From: Pseudomonas orientalis
GTDB lineage: Bacteria > Pseudomonadota > Gammaproteobacteria > Pseudomonadales > Pseudomonadaceae
Assembly (NCBI RefSeq): GCF_001439815.1
Contig: NZ_JYLM01000011.1
Span: 62,001 to 126,000, forward strand
DNA length: 64,000 nucleotides
Direction of reading: 5' to 3'
A program made the translations under genes and the position numbers. The notes below the pieces were generated by a model, which saw nothing but the letters and a program-made list of their open reading frames with translations, was not told where the DNA came from and did no database searches. Below are positions 61,004 to 64,000 of this stretch, one piece after another. The stretch's first letter is position 1. The number at the start of each line of letters is the position of its first letter.

Positions 61004-61887
61004 GCGCTCGCCCCCTGTTGCCGCAGCGACGCGAGCAACCTGCGCAACGACTGGTCTGCCCTCACGTCAGGGCATTCAATGCCAGGCTCTGCGTGAAGCA
61101 ATGAGGGGCAAGACAACCCACCTGCCAGGACGCGATACGCGGTGGCGACATGCCGCGAAGCGAAGCAGAGCAGTCCGGGATGCATAAAGTCGTCCACCAG
61201 CACACTGACCGTCGGCACATGGCCATTGTGTTGGCCAGCCCACCAATCGCACCAGAAATCCGCCACGGGCCGCTTCAACCCCCGCTCGGCCGGAAGTGGG
61301 AAATGCACCACAGGCGGACGCGCCTCACAAACGCTTTCGCTCAGGCCTTGCAGGTGCGCTTGCAAAGACAAGCCATGCAGGTTGGCGTAGGAGTGCTGCA
61401 ACGCGTTAGCAATATCGCCTAGCTCGAAGTCATCGAGGAACTTCTGATGCACGCGCTGATACAAGGCGAGATCGGCGCGATCCCAAGGGCGCAGCGTAGC
61501 TAAACGGCGAAATACCAAAGCAACCTCTAAACCTTGCGCCGCATCGATCAACAACGGTTTGATCTGGGCGGCGAAGACTTCAGCCAGTGTATGAGCACTG
61601 AGCTCGCCATCGGAGCCGCGAACGAGTTGAAAGATAAAGAACGGATAGCGCCTGCCGCTGCTGTCACGTGAACTGACCACCCCGCCCAACAACCAGGCAC
61701 CGGTTGTACTGACAAAGCTGAAGTAGCACAGAGGCAGTTCGTCAAAACGCGCCTGCCACTGCTCACCGTGATCGAGATCAACCAGGGTGCGTTGCAACCA
61801 TCGATCGAACTCCGCCACCTCCGGCAGTGCACCATGCAGGCTGACGAAATCCGCGCTGGCGGGGATTTTTCCAAAGCAGCCAATCAT
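61000..61887 (-). CDS. tagF: Type VI secretion-associated protein TagF
   Basis: 295 aa. MIGCFGKIPASADFVSLHGAL, GAWLLGGVVSSRDSSGRRYPFFIFQL and RPPVVHFPLPAERGLKRPVADFWCDWW are the TagF/ImpM pattern. TagF is a post-translational repressor of some T6SSs. ATGA overlaps on both sides couple it to tssM and to the IcmF-OmpA gene. Confidence 0.9.
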   Translation of the reverse strand: MIGCFGKIPASADFVSLHGALPEVAEFDRWLQRTLVDLDHGEQWQARFDELPLCYFSFVSTTGAWLLGGVVSSRDSSGRRYPFFIFQLVRGSDGELSAHTLAEVFAAQIKPLLIDAAQGLEVALVFRRLATLRPWDRADLALYQRVHQKFLDDFELGDIANALQHSYANLHGLSLQAHLQGLSESVCEARPPVVHFPLPAERGLKRPVADFWCDWWAGQHNGHVPTVSVLVDDFMHPGLLCFASRHVATAYRVLAGGLSCPSLLHAEPGIECPDVRADQSLRRLLASLRQQGASA

Positions 61888-64000
61888 GTGCCGTCTGCCC
61901 GCGCTGTGCCGCCCAAGGAACCAAGGGACTTCACGTCTCCGAGGTCAGTCAGGCGTACACCGCCATAGTTGCGCAGCACAAGACTGATGTCCCCGCCTTG
62001 TGCCTGCCAGGTAAAACGCTGGCGGACCTGGTCCAGGTTGGCGACCTTGGCGCTGTCGTTCATTTTCAACAGGCCCCAACGACCTGGATAATCGAACACG
62101 GTCTTGCGCTCCCCAGTCAGCGTCACCACCTCCAGGCGCGCACCAGGACTCTGCGAGTTCCCCGGCCAAGTGAACCGACTCCATTGCGGCTTACCGTTGC
62201 GGTAGTGCTGCACCTGACCATCGAGGGTCAGAATCAGATCGGTGAACCGCGCGGACGGTTCCAGCATCACCTCAAACCCATTGCCTGGATCGGACAGGCT
62301 GGCAATCACTTCACCCAGTGCGCTGGCCTTCTCGATACCCTGCAGCATGCGTGGACTCACCAACGGCGCGCTGCCAGCCGCGCGGCTCATGCCTAACCCC
62401 TCCCCTCCGGCCAGGTTACCGATTTCGTTGCGCTGAAAAGCCGGCATCAGCCCGGTGGTGGGGTCTACAAAGCGCTGCAGATCCTTGACCGAGGCCTCGT
62501 TGTCGGCTGCCGGATTAAGTGGGTAGCGATGGGCGAGGTTTTGCTGCCACGGTTTTATAATCTGCTGCGCCCATGCCTTGGCGACCTGTTCGCCGGCCGG
62601 AGCCCGTAGGCTTTCCCAGCTAAGCATGATGGGCGCATTGAACAGGCGCTTCAGCGAAGCGGAGAGACTGTTCTGCGATGTCTCGATACTGCTTTCAACA
62701 TAGTTGCGTAAGGCGGTGATCTCAGTCGGCTGCCCGTCGAGGGTTTCAATAACCAATTGCTTGCTGCTTTTCCCCAGGTCCTGAGAGCGTTCGATATTGC
62801 TCAAACGCACCTTGAGTTTGCGCAGTGCTGCCAAATAACGGTCCATGACCGTACGATCCGCGCCGTCCGGATTTTCAGCGGAGAACAAACGCGAGACGCT
62901 TTCAAATTGGCTGCTCAGGGCGCCGTCGCTGAACGACAGCGTAGCGGCCAAACCGGCAGCGGCAGACTCTTCCAGCCCATCACCGCTGGGCGGCCGGTCC
63001 CACAACGTGTTGTGATGCACCGACATCAGCACCTGCTTGAGTGGCGAGTTATGGACATCGCTCAACGGCGCCAAGTGCTGCAATGCCTCCTCGATCGTAC
63101 TGAACTGACGCACGCCCGTCCCCGCCAGAAAACGCGTCCAGGCTGCCGCGTAGTCACGTTTGTACAGCGCCAAGAGGTCGCGGATCACATTGACCTTCTG
63201 CACGTCCTGGTCCACATCTTGACCTTCGAGCACCCAATCACTGTCATGCCGCAAAGGGCCGCCAAGCAGCTTAAGCAGCGCCGGCTGCACAAATTGCTCC
63301 CAGCCCTGACGGGTATAAAGCGCAGGCACCGAATGCGAGGAGAACAGCAAGTTTCGGCCTGAGCCCGAGATCATTTGATTCAGGCTCAGTGCCGGGAACT
63401 GCTGATCAGACTCCAGTTGCAGCCTGAGGTATTCACGCTCCACCAGAGAGCTGCTGATCATCAAGGACTTGAGGCTTTGCCGTGCAGCGCTGACGAGGCT
63501 GTCATTACGCGACAGAGCCGGCGCATCGCCTTGATGTATCAATTGCGCATAGAGTTCGGTGTTGCTGTTCACTGATGCTGCGTTCAAGCGCAGTCCCATA
63601 GGCTGCGCCACCTGGCGCCAAGCCAATGGCAACGCGACAGACAGAAAATCGGTGTCGGGATGTTGCTGCGGAGCGGTCAGAATCAAGTACAGTTTCAGCG
63701 CACTGTAAGCTTCGACCAAGGTGGTCGCCTGCGCCTCATTGAGGCGACTTACGACTTGCTCGGAGAGTGCCAGCCCTGCACGTGACAGCGCCGCTTGCCG
63801 TTCGATATTCACGCGCTCTGCCACTGCGGCCTGCGCCCCACGCGACACTTTTTTTGGCACGACAACTTCATGCGGCTCATGGGTCAGCTGTGCGGCCAGC
63901 TCGTTCAAGTCATGCAACTGCAGCTGCAGGTGCCGACTGATCGGGGCCAACACTTGGCGCTGTAGCTGTGCACTGTAGGCCGCCTGCAGCGGTGCCCGCA
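61884..64000 (-). CDS. tssM: Type VI secretion protein TssM, 5' part beyond window
   Basis: The C-terminal ~705 residues of TssM (IcmF), the inner-membrane scaffold of the T6SS membrane complex. GFEVMLEPSARFTDLILTLDGQ and WSRFTWPG are the conserved C-terminal domain. Upstream sequence includes the periplasmic alpha-helical part (RDYAAAWTRFLAGTGVRQF). The N-terminal membrane and NTPase part must lie to the right. Operon order here is tssM-tagF-icmF/ompA-hcp-tssA. Confidence 0.9.
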   Translation of the reverse strand, partial: RAPLQAAYSAQLQRQVLAPISRHLQLQLHDLNELAAQLTHEPHEVVVPKKVSRGAQAAVAERVNIERQAALSRAGLALSEQVVSRLNEAQATTLVEAYSALKLYLILTAPQQHPDTDFLSVALPLAWRQVAQPMGLRLNAASVNSNTELYAQLIHQGDAPALSRNDSLVSAARQSLKSLMISSSLVEREYLRLQLESDQQFPALSLNQMISGSGRNLLFSSHSVPALYTRQGWEQFVQPALLKLLGGPLRHDSDWVLEGQDVDQDVQKVNVIRDLLALYKRDYAAAWTRFLAGTGVRQFSTIEEALQHLAPLSDVHNSPLKQVLMSVHHNTLWDRPPSGDGLEESAAAGLAATLSFSDGALSSQFESVSRLFSAENPDGADRTVMDRYLAALRKLKVRLSNIERSQDLGKSSKQLVIETLDGQPTEITALRNYVESSIETSQNSLSASLKRLFNAPIMLSWESLRAPAGEQVAKAWAQQIIKPWQQNLAHRYPLNPAADNEASVKDLQRFVDPTTGLMPAFQRNEIGNLAGGEGLGMSRAAGSAPLVSPRMLQGIEKASALGEVIASLSDPGNGFEVMLEPSARFTDLILTLDGQVQHYRNGKPQWSRFTWPGNSQSPGARLEVVTLTGERKTVFDYPGRWGLLKMNDSAKVANLDQVRQRFTWQAQGGDISLVLRNYGGVRLTDLGDVKSLGSLGGTARADGT

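Noticed and set aside
1..64000. CRISPR arrays, complete tRNA or rRNA genes, insertion sequences
   Set aside because: No spaced direct repeats, no complete tRNA/rRNA sequences and no transposase were seen in reading the window.

Overview
The window looks like part of a Pseudomonas chromosome, most likely from the P. fluorescens group. The reasons are the GC-rich coding with tight ATGA overlaps, the Hxc-type type II secretion genes in their usual order, OruR-like AraC regulators, a TorF-type porin, a coniferyl-aldehyde-dehydrogenase-type ALDH and a Pseudomonas-style type VI secretion operon. No plasmid or phage genes were recognised. Species cannot be fixed from the sequence alone.

Layout. (1) 1-6.9 kb: an Hxc-type type II secretion system. 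The genes hxcW, U, P, V, T, X, Y, Z and Q run from right to left, and hxcQ is a lipoprotein secretin that runs off the left edge. (2) 7-24.5 kb: catabolic genes. These are an FMO/SDR pair, several AraC regulators, and a minus-strand operon (TorF porin, FGGY kinase, class II aldolase, class III aminotransferase, degenerate aldolase, MFS-SDR fusion). A TetR gene is divergent from that operon. A D-threonine-aldolase-like enzyme and two aldehyde dehydrogenases follow. (3) 24.7-27.6 kb: two exported pectin-degrading lyases. (4) 27.6-41.6 kb: a thiol/electrophile stress region (metC, gor, DMT exporter, ahpD, old yellow enzyme, tautomerase, kefF, kefC, thioredoxin, DsbA, SDR, osmC and three related TetR genes). 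Its left edge is decayed: a frameshifted TSUP gene and a truncated permease joined to a truncated tetR. The gene set closely matches the allicin/thiosulfinate tolerance clusters known from garlic- and onion-associated bacteria. A palindrome TACCA-N6-TGGTA stands before metC, gor, ahpD and osmC, which suggests a shared TetR regulon. (5) 41.6-46.8 kb: an AraC-controlled set for an aromatic ketone (cupin dioxygenase, MFS, porin, SDR). (6) 47-54.3 kb: a chemoreceptor, a fumarylacetoacetase-type hydrolase with a divergent GntR gene, a PEBP/AraC pair, and an SDR/SnoaL-like pair with a divergent LysR gene. (7) 54.6-56.5 kb: a gene-poor stretch holding the last 18 nt of a tRNA-Gly, possibly an integration scar, plus small genes and an N-formylglutamate-amidohydrolase-like gene. 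(8) 56.6-64 kb: a type VI secretion operon (tssM, tagF, an IcmF-OmpA fusion gene, hcp, tssA) that runs off the right edge.

Taken together, the pectinases, secretion systems and sulfur-electrophile tolerance suggest a plant-associated lifestyle, possibly on Allium. That is inference. The most interesting items are the TetR operator set across the tolerance region, the old yellow enzyme that lacks its conserved active-site histidine, the MFS-SDR fusion with a pseudo-aldolase in an operon of unknown substrate, the IcmF-OmpA fusion in the T6SS operon, and the tRNA-Gly scar.
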